In this document: one piece after another, positions 6,548 through 12,369 of the stretch
How the letters are laid out: each line of letters begins with the position of its first letter
How positions within the stretch are numbered: position 1 is the first letter of the stretch
NCBI GenBank assembly: GCA_937988695.1
Contig: CALKHM010000116.1
Span: 1 to 13,119 of the forward strand
Direction of reading: 5' to 3'
Length of the DNA stretch: 13,119 bases
Origin: an uncultured Microbacterium sp.
GTDB lineage: Bacteria; Actinomycetota; Actinomycetes; Actinomycetales; Microbacteriaceae
Translations under genes and position numbers: made by a program
Notes under the pieces: model-generated
The model's database searches: none
Told to the model about the DNA's origin: nothing
What the model saw: only the letters and a program-made list of their open reading frames with translations

Positions 6548-7639
6548 TCAGTCGCCGAACACGCGGGCCTGCGGCATCCTGCGCCTCATCACCTCGATGG
6601 CGTCGGCGTTCTCGTCGACGAGCACGGCGCGCCGGCCGAGCGCCGCGGCGACCGCGCCGGTCGTGCCGCTACCGGCGAACAGGTCGAGCACCCGGTCGCC
6701 GCGACGGCTCGAGGCCTGCACGATGCGGCGGAGCACGCCCTCGGGCTTCTGCGTGGGATAGCCGGTCTTCTCGCGGCCGGTGGTCGGCACGATGGTGTGC
6801 CACCACACGTCGGTCGGAAGCTTGCCGCGCGCCGCCTTCTCGGGCGTGACCAGTCCCGGCGCCATGTAGGGCTCACGGTCCACGGCGGCCGAGTCGAACC
6901 AGTAGCGCTGCGGATCCTTCACGTACACGAGGATCGTGTCGTGCTTGGTCGGCCACCGCCGGCGCGTCTTCGCGCCGTAGTCGTACGCCCAGATGATCTC
7001 GTTGAGGAAGCGGTCACGGCCGAACAGGGCATCCATCAGCACCTTCGCGTAGTGGGTCTCGCGGAAGTCGAGGTGCAGGTACAGCGTGCCGTCGTCGGCG
7101 AGCAGCCGCCATGCCTCGCGCAGGCGCGGCTCGAGGAACCCCCAGTAGTCGTCGAACCGGTCGTCGTACGCGCGCAGGTCGCCGCGCAGCCGCTCGTACT
7201 CGCGCCCGTGGAACCCGCGCCGCACGACCGGCTCGGCGTCGGCGTGTTCAGAACTCCGTCGATCTGGTGCCGGTGGAGCGGCTACCGGGTCGATCCCGGC
7301 CCCCGGCCCCGGATCTTGCGGAGTTTTGAACGCGGATGCCGCGGACCGGGCGGTCTCGACGGCACGGGTGCGCACGCGGCCGGTGTTGAACGGCGGGTCG
7401 AGGTAGACGAGCGTGAACGCGGCCTCCGGCAGCGACCGGGCCACGGCGAGGTTGTCGCCGTGGTGGATCTCGACCGAGCCGGGGGCGGACGGGCCGGCGG
7501 CGGGCGGGCCGGGGGCGGACGGGACGGGGACGGACGGGCCGGAGGCGACCGGGACGCCGGCGACCGCGCCACGGGCACCGGCCACCGGCGGCGGCGCCTC
7601 GCGTACGACCGCCGAGCCGGCGACATCCGTCCCGCTCAC
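6548..7639 (-). CDS. Solitary beta-class site-specific DNA methyltransferase (N4-cytosine/N6-adenine type)
   Basis: A 363-residue amino-methyltransferase in beta order. Catalytic motif IV LDPPFNTG (80-87) comes first, TGYPTQKPEGVLRRIV (292-307) follows, and the AdoMet-binding motif I LDLFAGSGTTGAVAA (318-332) is near the C-terminus. DPPF does not by itself decide between adenine and cytosine. The GTG start at 7639 overlaps the TGA of the lipoate ligase (GTGA), arguing for translational coupling. No other ATG, GTG or TTG start is evident before motif IV. The first ~54 residues are Ala/Pro/Gly-rich and probably disordered. Residues 104-132 are encoded by a palindromic DNA segment that looks inserted in frame. 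No restriction endonuclease gene is adjacent, so this is probably an orphan (regulatory or epigenetic) enzyme. The recognition sequence is unknown. Confidence 0.9.
   Translation of the reverse strand: MSGTDVAGSAVVREAPPPVAGARGAVAGVPVASGPSVPVPSAPGPPAAGPSAPGSVEIHHGDNLAVARSLPEAAFTLVYLDPPFNTGRVRTRAVETARSAASAFKTPQDPGPGAGIDPVAAPPAPDRRSSEHADAEPVVRRGFHGREYERLRGDLRAYDDRFDDYWGFLEPRLREAWRLLADDGTLYLHLDFRETHYAKVLMDALFGRDRFLNEIIWAYDYGAKTRRRWPTKHDTILVYVKDPQRYWFDSAAVDREPYMAPGLVTPEKAARGKLPTDVWWHTIVPTTGREKTGYPTQKPEGVLRRIVQASSRRGDRVLDLFAGSGTTGAVAAALGRRAVLVDENADAIEVMRRRMPQARVFGD
7243..7334. repeat. Palindromic element inside the methyltransferase gene
   Basis: CGTGTTCAGAACTCCG (7243-7258) and CGGAGTTTTGAACGCG (7319-7334) are inverted with 14 of 16 positions complementary, separated by 60 bp. 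The right arm codes for FKTP and the left for RSSEHA in the methyltransferase. The tract between is Pro/Gly/Ala-rich. It lies just after the catalytic DPPF motif and before the conserved part resumes at RGFHGREYE, so it is probably an in-frame insertion. No target duplication is clear. Confidence 0.65.
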
Positions 7640-8685
7640 GGCACCCGGTACAGCCAGGCGTCGGTTGCGAACTTCGAGGCGACCAGCGCCTCCGCCTCGG
7701 CATATTCCTCGTCGGTGATATGCCCGGGGGTCGCGCCGTACAGGTTCACGAACGTCTCGATGAACCGCTCGATGATCTGCTCGCGCGGCAGCCCGGTCTG
7801 GCTGCGCAGGGGGTCGACGCGCTTGGCCGCCGACACCGTGCCCTTGTCGCTGAGCTTCTCACGGCCGATGCGCAGCACCTCGCTCATCACCTGGCCGTCC
7901 ATGTCATAGCTGAGCGTCGCATGGTGCAGCACGCCCCCGCCGGCCAGCCGCTTCTGCGCGGCTCCGCCGATCTTGCCGCTGGGGCCGGCGATGTCGTTCA
8001 GCGGCTGATAGACCGCGTCGATCCCCAGCGAGCGCAGCGCCTGCAGCACCCAGTCGTCGAGGAACGCATACGAGTCGGCGAACGTCATGCCTGCCACCAG
8101 CGACGCCGGCACGTAGAGCGAATACGTGACGATCGAGTTCGCGCCCATCATCATGGCGCCGCCGCCGGAGATGCGGCGCACGATGTCGTAGCCGTGCCGC
8201 CGCGCGCCCTCCGGATCGACCTCGTTGCGCACCGACTGGAACGACCCGATGACGACGGCGGACTCGTTCCACTCCCACATCCGCAGCGTCGGCGTGCGCC
8301 GGCCATCGCCGACACGCGTGGTGAGCACCTCATCGAGGGCGAGGTTCATGCGCGGCGTGACGGGTGCGGAATGCACGACCTCCCAGGAGAAGTCGCGCCA
8401 GCCGGGAGCCGTGATCAGCGCCCGGCGCACCGCGGTGCCGACGGAGTCGGGGGTGAAGCCGAGCAGCTGGGCTCCCTCGGGGAGGGCCGCGCGCACGGCG
8501 GCGGCGATCGTCGCGGCATCCGTCGTGTCGGGCAGGCCGTTCACCGCGGCGTCGATATCGGCCAGAGCGTCGTCGGGCTCGAGGAAGAAGTCTCCGGCCA
8601 GACGGAAGTCGGCGATCCGCCCATCCCGGACCTCGAGGTCGACGACGACGAGCTTCCCGCCCGGGACCTTGTACTCACCGTGCAT
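7636..8685 (-). CDS. Lipoate-protein ligase with N-terminal LplB-like domain
   Basis: A 349-residue protein. Residues 1-90 resemble the archaeal-type LplB accessory domain (YKVPGGKLVVVDLEV, then AGDFFLEP at 30-37). Residues ~105-349 are the BPL/LplA/LipB catalytic fold: RRISGGGAMMMG (170-181), LNDIAGPSGKIGGAAQKR (229-246) with the probable catalytic Lys238, and HHATLSYD (254-261). It should activate lipoate (or octanoate) with ATP and attach it to the lipoyl domains of 2-oxoacid dehydrogenases or GcvH. Accessory domain first is the reverse of the E. coli LplA layout, where it is C-terminal. The ATG at 8685 follows TAGGCT by exactly 6 nt with no good Shine-Dalgarno, suggesting a leaderless mRNA. 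Its TGA overlaps the methyltransferase GTG. A related acyl-transfer role within the family is possible. Confidence 0.88.
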   Translation of the reverse strand: MHGEYKVPGGKLVVVDLEVRDGRIADFRLAGDFFLEPDDALADIDAAVNGLPDTTDAATIAAAVRAALPEGAQLLGFTPDSVGTAVRRALITAPGWRDFSWEVVHSAPVTPRMNLALDEVLTTRVGDGRRTPTLRMWEWNESAVVIGSFQSVRNEVDPEGARRHGYDIVRRISGGGAMMMGANSIVTYSLYVPASLVAGMTFADSYAFLDDWVLQALRSLGIDAVYQPLNDIAGPSGKIGGAAQKRLAGGGVLHHATLSYDMDGQVMSEVLRIGREKLSDKGTVSAAKRVDPLRSQTGLPREQIIERFIETFVNLYGATPGHITDEEYAEAEALVASKFATDAWLYRVP

Positions 8686-8691
8686 GCTCTC

Positions 8692-8697
8692 AGCCTA
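8692..8697 (-). promoter_or_regulatory. -10 element TAGGCT of the lipoate ligase gene, leaderless type
   Basis: Minus-strand TAGGCT, then 6 nt (GAGAGC), then ATG at 8685. It matches the arrangement before the oxidoreductase (4852) and the hydrolase (11738). It lies 7 bp from the divergent helicase -10 box, so the two promoters must share DNA. Confidence 0.55.
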
Positions 8698-8704
8698 CGG
8701 CCGG

Positions 8705-8710
8705 TAGAGT
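8705..8710 (+). promoter_or_regulatory. -10 element TAGAGT of the helicase gene
   Basis: TAGAGT fits TANNNT; transcription would begin near 8717, immediately before or at a GC-rich hairpin. The first in-frame ATG (8713) lies upstream of that predicted start, so it cannot be the translation start from this promoter. No convincing -35 was found. Confidence 0.45.
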
Positions 8711-8716
8711 GAATGC

Positions 8717-8874
8717 CGCGGCTCTGCCGCTGCGTCGTCGATGCGCTCTTGCGGCCCGGGCCCGTGCCCGCCGCGATTCTTCTTCGAACGGCGACCCCGT
8801 GCACTTCCGCACACGCGCCCTCCGGCGCCGCCGCCTCGCGCACCGCTTCACGTGCGCCCTGCCGAAAGCAGCCC
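8717..8874 (+). promoter_or_regulatory. Long 5' leader of the DEAD-box helicase gene
   Basis: About 158 nt lie between the predicted transcription start and the preferred ATG at 8875. The leader begins with a perfect hairpin, GCGGC (8718-8722)-TCT-GCCGC (8726-8730), and contains a short GTGC/GCAC inverted repeat further on. Translating it in frame gives a Cys/Arg/Pro/Ala-rich stretch unlike any helicase N-terminus. Long regulated leaders are known for cold-responsive helicase mRNAs in other bacteria; a similar role here is inference. Confidence 0.4.
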
Positions 8875-10746
8875 ATGACCTCCTTCCTCTCCCTCGGCGT
8901 GCCCGAGCCCCTCGCCGCGGTGCTGGCCGCCTCCGGCAAGACCGAGGCGTTCCCGATCCAGCGCGACACGCTGCCCGACACACTCACCGGGCGCGACGTG
9001 CTCGGCCGCGGCCGCACCGGCAGCGGCAAGACGATCGCGTTCGCGCTGCCGCTGGTCGCCCGGCTGGCGGCATCCGGCACGCGGTCGCAGCCGCGCCGTC
9101 CGCGCGGGCTCGTGCTGGCCCCGACCCGGGAGCTGGCCACCCAGATCGCCGCGACGGTCAAGCCGCTGGCGGATGCCGCGGGCCTGACCGTCACGACCGT
9201 GTTCGGCGGCGTCAGCCAGCACCCGCAGGAGCAGGCGCTCGGTCGCGGCGTCGATATCGTCGTCGCCTGCCCGGGCCGTCTGGAGGACCTCAAGGCCCAG
9301 GGCGTCGCCGACCTCGGCGCCGTCGAGGTCACCGTGCTGGACGAGGCCGATCACATGGCCGACCTGGGATTCCTGCCCGGCGTGACGCGTCTTCTCGCGG
9401 CGACGCCGGCGACCGGACAGCGGCTGCTGTTCAGCGCCACACTCGATCGCGGCGTCGACACCCTCGTGCGGCGGTTCCTGCACGACGCCGTGTCGCACTC
9501 GGTGGACGAGGCATCCGTGCCACAGGGCGTCATGACGCACCGGGTCTTTCTCGTGCCCGACGGCGACACCAAGAACGCGCTCGTCCGGCACCTCGCGTCC
9601 GGACGCGGACGCCGCATCCTGTTCACACGCACGAAACACCAGGCCAAGCGCCTGGCCAAGCAGCTGACGGCGGCAGGGATCCCGGCCGTCGACCTGCAGG
9701 GCAACCTGTCGCAGAACGCCCGGGAGCGCAATCTCGCCGCGTTCAACGCCGATCCCGACGCCGGAGGCGTGCGGGTGCTGGTGGCGACGGATGTCGCGGC
9801 CCGCGGCGTGCACGTCGACGACGTCGAGCTCGTGGTGCACGTCGACCCGCCGGTGGAGCACAAGGCGTATCTGCACCGCTCGGGGCGCACTGCTCGCGCG
9901 GGCGCCGAGGGGACGGTCGTGACGGTCGCGCTCGACGAGCAGCGCCGCGACGTGGTGGATCTGCTGCGCCACGCGAAGCTGAAGGCGCCGTTCGAGTCGG
10001 TCGCGGCCGGCGACGAGACCGTCTCTGCGCTGGTCGGCCAGCCCGCGCCCCGCATCGAGCCCGCGCCCGTGACCCCGACTGCGGGCGGAGCGGGGCGCGC
10101 GGAGGCGCGTGCGGGAGGCGGGGCCGGGCGCGGGCGCGCGGGCGCCGGGGCCGGGCGCGGGGGCAGCGGCGGGGCCGGGCGCGCGGGTGCCGCCGGGCGC
10201 GGGCGCGCGGGCGCCGGGGCCGGGCGCGGGGATCGTGCGGGCAGCGTAGCCGGGCGCGGCGATCGTGCGGGCGCCGGGAACGGCGACGGGCGCGGTAGGA
10301 AGGCCGGCGAACGCACGGGCGTGAAGGGCGGGCAGAGCACCCGAGCGAAGGTCGGGCAGAGCACCGGAGCGAAGGACGGCGCACGCACGAGCGACGGATC
10401 GGGCGTCGGCGCCCCGGCCGACGGGGCCCGAAAGACGACGGGCAGCACGGCCGGTGCCCGGACATCCTCCGGCGAGCGGGCCGGCGCGGCATCCTCTCGC
10501 CGGCGTCGCAATCGCGGCGGCCGACAGCAGGCGGACGCGTCGGCCCGCACCCCGCGCGGCGAAGGCGGCGCGCAGAACGCAGGCCAGACCGCAGGCGCAG
10601 CTCAGCGCGGCACCGGGCGCACGGCGCCGCACACCCCGGCGCCGCAGAGCGGCCGGACCGCGTCGGGCAAGCCGACGATCGGCGCGACGGTCGGGAGCCT
10701 CCGCGGCCACGGCTCACGCCGCGCCGCGCGCCCCGGCGGTCGCTGA
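8875..10746 (+). CDS. DEAD-box ATP-dependent RNA helicase with long RG/GA-rich tail
   Basis: A 623-residue protein from the ATG at 8875, beginning MTSFLSLGVPEPL, the usual helicase opening; an ATG at 8713 would add 54 unrelated residues. Motifs in order: Q motif FPIQ (26-29), Walker A GRTGSGKT (46-53), PTREL (83-87), DEAD (156-159), SAT (187-189), ATDVAARG (304-311) and HRSGRTARAG (334-343). The two RecA-like domains end near residue 380. Residues ~404-623 are a low-complexity Gly/Arg/Ala-rich tail with GRGRAGAGAGRG and GRGDRAG repeats, then Lys/Ser/Thr-rich repeats and an RRRRNRGGR patch, probably a disordered RNA-binding region. Likely roles are RNA unwinding in ribosome assembly, mRNA decay or cold adaptation. 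A stem-loop follows the stop codon. Confidence 0.93.
   Translation: MTSFLSLGVPEPLAAVLAASGKTEAFPIQRDTLPDTLTGRDVLGRGRTGSGKTIAFALPLVARLAASGTRSQPRRPRGLVLAPTRELATQIAATVKPLADAAGLTVTTVFGGVSQHPQEQALGRGVDIVVACPGRLEDLKAQGVADLGAVEVTVLDEADHMADLGFLPGVTRLLAATPATGQRLLFSATLDRGVDTLVRRFLHDAVSHSVDEASVPQGVMTHRVFLVPDGDTKNALVRHLASGRGRRILFTRTKHQAKRLAKQLTAAGIPAVDLQGNLSQNARERNLAAFNADPDAGGVRVLVATDVAARGVHVDDVELVVHVDPPVEHKAYLHRSGRTARAGAEGTVVTVALDEQRRDVVDLLRHAKLKAPFESVAAGDETVSALVGQPAPRIEPAPVTPTAGGAGRAEARAGGGAGRGRAGAGAGRGGSGGAGRAGAAGRGRAGAGAGRGDRAGSVAGRGDRAGAGNGDGRGRKAGERTGVKGGQSTRAKVGQSTGAKDGARTSDGSGVGAPADGARKTTGSTAGARTSSGERAGAASSRRRRNRGGRQQADASARTPRGEGGAQNAGQTAGAAQRGTGRTAPHTPAPQSGRTASGKPTIGATVGSLRGHGSRRAARPGGR
10123..10230 (+). 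repeat. GC-rich coding repeats in the helicase tail
   Basis: An identical 39-bp segment occurs at 10123-10161 and 10192-10230, 69 bp (23 codons) apart, so the reading frame is kept. A GATCGTGCGGGC word recurs 30 bp apart just downstream (10231 and 10261), and a GGGCAGAGCAC word recurs 24 bp apart near 10330-10364. All periods are multiples of three, which points to in-frame slippage or recombination under coding selection. Confidence 0.8.
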
Positions 10747-10763
10747 GCAGCACCGGCATCACC

Positions 10764-10799
10764 GGCTGGCGCTCCGCGACTGCGGTGACGGCGCCAGCC
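10764..10799 (+). terminator. Stem-loop after the helicase gene, probable terminator
   Basis: GGCTGGCGC (10764-10772) pairs perfectly with GCGCCAGCC (10791-10799). Inside the loop CCGC (10774-10777) can also pair with GCGG (10782-10785). It starts 18 bp after the helicase TGA and lies in the 140-bp gap to the convergent hydrolase gene, so it may act on both. A U-tract is lacking. Confidence 0.55.
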
Positions 10800-10886
10800 A
10801 CGCGGGATCCACGCATCCCCCAGCCGACCGCACGCACGCCGGACCACGACGTTCCGCGTCGACGGCCGCGTCGCGGCATCCGGGCA

Positions 10887-11738
10887 CTACCCGCGCACGG
10901 GGAACCGCGCGTTCAGCCAGGCGAGCACGTCGGCGCGCACGTCGGCCTGGCAGAACTCGTTGAACAGCTCGTGCCGGGCGTCCGGATACACCAGCGTCGT
11001 CACGTCGGTGAAGCCGGAGCGGCTGCGGTAGGCGTCCGCGAGCTTGTGCACGCTGCGCGGGCCGCCCACCGGGTCGTCGCGTCCCACGATGAGCAGGGTC
11101 GGGATGTCACGACCCAGGTGGCGGCGCGGGCGTCCGAACAGTCGCGCGGCGTCGAGCGGGCCGAAAAGACGCAGCAGCGGCGCCTCGACCGTCAGCGGGT
11201 CGGCGTGGAACTCCTCGGCCACACGCGGGTCGCTGGAGAGCCACTCCAGCCCGGAGGCCCCCTTGGCCTTCCAGCGCGCGTTCAGATCTCCGGCGTTGAG
11301 CGTGCCGGGCAGGCGCAGCGCCGAGCCCGACAGCACGATCGCGTCGTACGCCTCGGGATGCCGGTTGACGAGGATCTGGGTGAGGAACGACCCCCACGAA
11401 TGCCCGAGGATCACCAGTGGCAGGTCGGGGTTCTCGGCGCGGACGAGCTCGGTGAGCCTCCAGCACGCCTCGACGGCCGCGGGGTGTCCGCCGGGGCCGA
11501 GGTGCCCCAGCCGCGACGCGTCGCCTCCGTGCTGTGCCATCCCGGTGCGGCCGTGGCCGCGGTGGTCGTCGGCGTACACCGTGTAGCCCTCGGCGGTCAG
11601 CGCGTCGGTGAGCGCTCCGTAGCGGCCGGCGTGCTCACCGACACCGTGCAGCAGCTGTAGGGCTGCCCGGGCCGGGACCCGCGCGGGGTGCACGTCGAAC
11701 ACGATCGCGACGCCGTGTGCATCGATGAACTCGGGCAT
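10887..11738 (-). CDS. Alpha/beta hydrolase, monoacylglycerol lipase-like
   Basis: A 283-residue hydrolase of the serine aminopeptidase S33 / monoglyceride lipase (lysophospholipase) group. Visible parts: LLHGVGEHAGRY (29-40), the oxyanion HG region; DDHRGHGRT (57-65); VILGHSWGSFL (109-119) with nucleophile Ser114; LIVGRDDPVGG (216-226) with probable acid Asp222; and DARHELFNE (253-261) with His256. The HGxGEH and DxRGHG signatures point to monoacylglycerol or lysophospholipid ester hydrolysis; the actual substrate is unproven. There is no signal peptide. The ATG at 11738 lies exactly 6 nt after TAGGCT; GGAGGGG further upstream is too distant to act as a Shine-Dalgarno. It is divergent from the MarR gene, with 166 bp of palindrome-rich DNA between them. 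Confidence 0.9.
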   Translation of the reverse strand: MPEFIDAHGVAIVFDVHPARVPARAALQLLHGVGEHAGRYGALTDALTAEGYTVYADDHRGHGRTGMAQHGGDASRLGHLGPGGHPAAVEACWRLTELVRAENPDLPLVILGHSWGSFLTQILVNRHPEAYDAIVLSGSALRLPGTLNAGDLNARWKAKGASGLEWLSSDPRVAEEFHADPLTVEAPLLRLFGPLDAARLFGRPRRHLGRDIPTLLIVGRDDPVGGPRSVHKLADAYRSRSGFTDVTTLVYPDARHELFNEFCQADVRADVLAWLNARFPVRG

Positions 11739-11744
11739 GTCCGG

Positions 11745-11750
11745 AGCCTA
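11745..11750 (-). promoter_or_regulatory. -10 element TAGGCT of the hydrolase gene, leaderless type
   Basis: Minus-strand GGGGCTAGGCTCCGGAC precedes ATG at 11738, giving TAGGCT-N6-ATG. The core GCTAGGCT is also the core of both proposed MarR operator copies at 11872-11897, so MarR control of this promoter is possible but unproven. Confidence 0.5.
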
Positions 11751-11765
11751 GCCCCTCCCTGCCCT

Positions 11766-11851
11766 GCGTCGAATTCACATGAATTGGCCGAATGCACACG
11801 AAACTTCCGGCGGTTTGATGTGCATTCGCCAAATTCATGTGAATTTGGCGC
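11766..11851. repeat. 86-bp near-perfect palindrome
   Basis: The arms at 11772-11798 and 11819-11845 are 27 bp long with 25 positions complementary. Pairing resumes outward at GCG/CGC (11766-11768, 11849-11851) and inward at AAAC/GTTT (11801-11804, 11812-11815). Each outer arm also holds a smaller pseudo-palindrome, AATTCAyrTGAATT. The word RTGTGmATTY occurs four times, twice per strand. It is strikingly AT-rich for this genome. Candidates are a dispersed REP/MITE-like element, an extruding cruciform, or a multi-site operator between the hydrolase and MarR genes. Confidence 0.9.
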
Positions 11852-11871
11852 ACCGCGGGGGAGGGATTTAC

Positions 11872-11897
11872 TTAGCTAGGCTAATAAGCTAGGCTAA
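11872..11897. promoter_or_regulatory. Two abutting 13-bp palindromes, probable MarR operators
   Basis: TTAGC-TAG-GCTAA (11872-11884) is directly followed by TAAGC-TAG-GCTAA (11885-11897), an exact 13-bp period. Each is a short palindrome and each contains TAGGCT, a -10-like hexamer. The second copy overlaps the AAGGA ribosome binding site (11896-11900) of the MarR gene. Location and symmetry fit autorepression by the adjacent MarR protein, with two dimers side by side. Binding is inferred. Confidence 0.65.
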
Positions 11898-11904
11898 GGA
11901 TCGT

Positions 11905-12369
11905 ATGGCTCACGACACTGCGCACGACGACACCGCACCCGTCCCCACCGAAGAGGATGCCGCCACCGCCCGCGATCTGCGGATGGCGACGTTCCGACTG
12001 AGCCGGCGGCTGCGCACCGAGCGCGCCCTGGACAGCATGAGCGACGGCCAGTTCGCCGTGCTGCACACGCTGAAGGCGTCAGGGCCCCACACGCTGGGCG
12101 AGCTCGCCGACGGCGAGCGGGTCACGGCACCCTCGATGAACCGCACCGTGAACTGCCTCGAGGAGGCCGGCTGGGTCACCCGCACTCCCGACGAGACCGA
12201 CCGCCGCAAGGTCAACATCGAGATCACCGACGACGGCCGCACCCTGGTCACCGAGGCACTGCGCCGGCGCGACCGCTGGCTGGCCACCACCCTGGCGAGC
12301 CTGACCCCCCGCCAGCGCAAGACCCTCGCCGCCGCCGCCGCCATCATGAGCGAGGTGGCCGCGCGATGA
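11905..12369 (+). CDS. MarR family transcriptional regulator
   Basis: A 154-residue winged-helix regulator of normal MarR size. SDGQFAVLHTLKASGPHTLGELADGE (46-71) leads into the recognition helix region TAPSMNRTVNCLEEAGWV (74-91). The wing is RTPDETDRRKVNIEITDDGR (93-112), with the DRR typical of the family. Helices at both ends form the dimer interface. The ATG at 11905 has AAGGA 4 nt upstream. The TGA overlaps the ATG of the downstream MFS gene (ATGA), so the two are translationally coupled and the regulator most likely controls the exporter. Two abutting palindromes just upstream suggest autoregulation. The ligand is unknown; MarR proteins paired with MFS pumps usually sense small phenolic or antibiotic-like compounds. 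Confidence 0.92.
   Translation: MAHDTAHDDTAPVPTEEDAATARDLRMATFRLSRRLRTERALDSMSDGQFAVLHTLKASGPHTLGELADGERVTAPSMNRTVNCLEEAGWVTRTPDETDRRKVNIEITDDGRTLVTEALRRRDRWLATTLASLTPRQRKTLAAAAAIMSEVAAR

Noticed and set aside
8713..8874. Upstream ATG at 8713 as the helicase start, adding 54 residues
   Set aside because: The extra residues do not resemble a helicase, the ATG sits 2 nt from a likely -10 box, and the Met at 8875 begins the usual family sequence.
9743..10879. Long minus-strand open frames opposite the helicase
   Set aside because: Arg/Pro/Ala-rich shadow translations of the GC-rich helicase tail, with no motif and no start signal.
11766..11851. The large palindrome as a transcription terminator
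   Set aside because: Both flanking genes are transcribed away from it, so no known transcript ends there. It has no U-tract and its arms are long and AT-rich.
11597..11879. Short open frames across the 86-bp palindrome on both strands
   Set aside because: They are 63-72 codons, overlap the palindrome and each other, lack good start signals, and read as translations of an inverted repeat.
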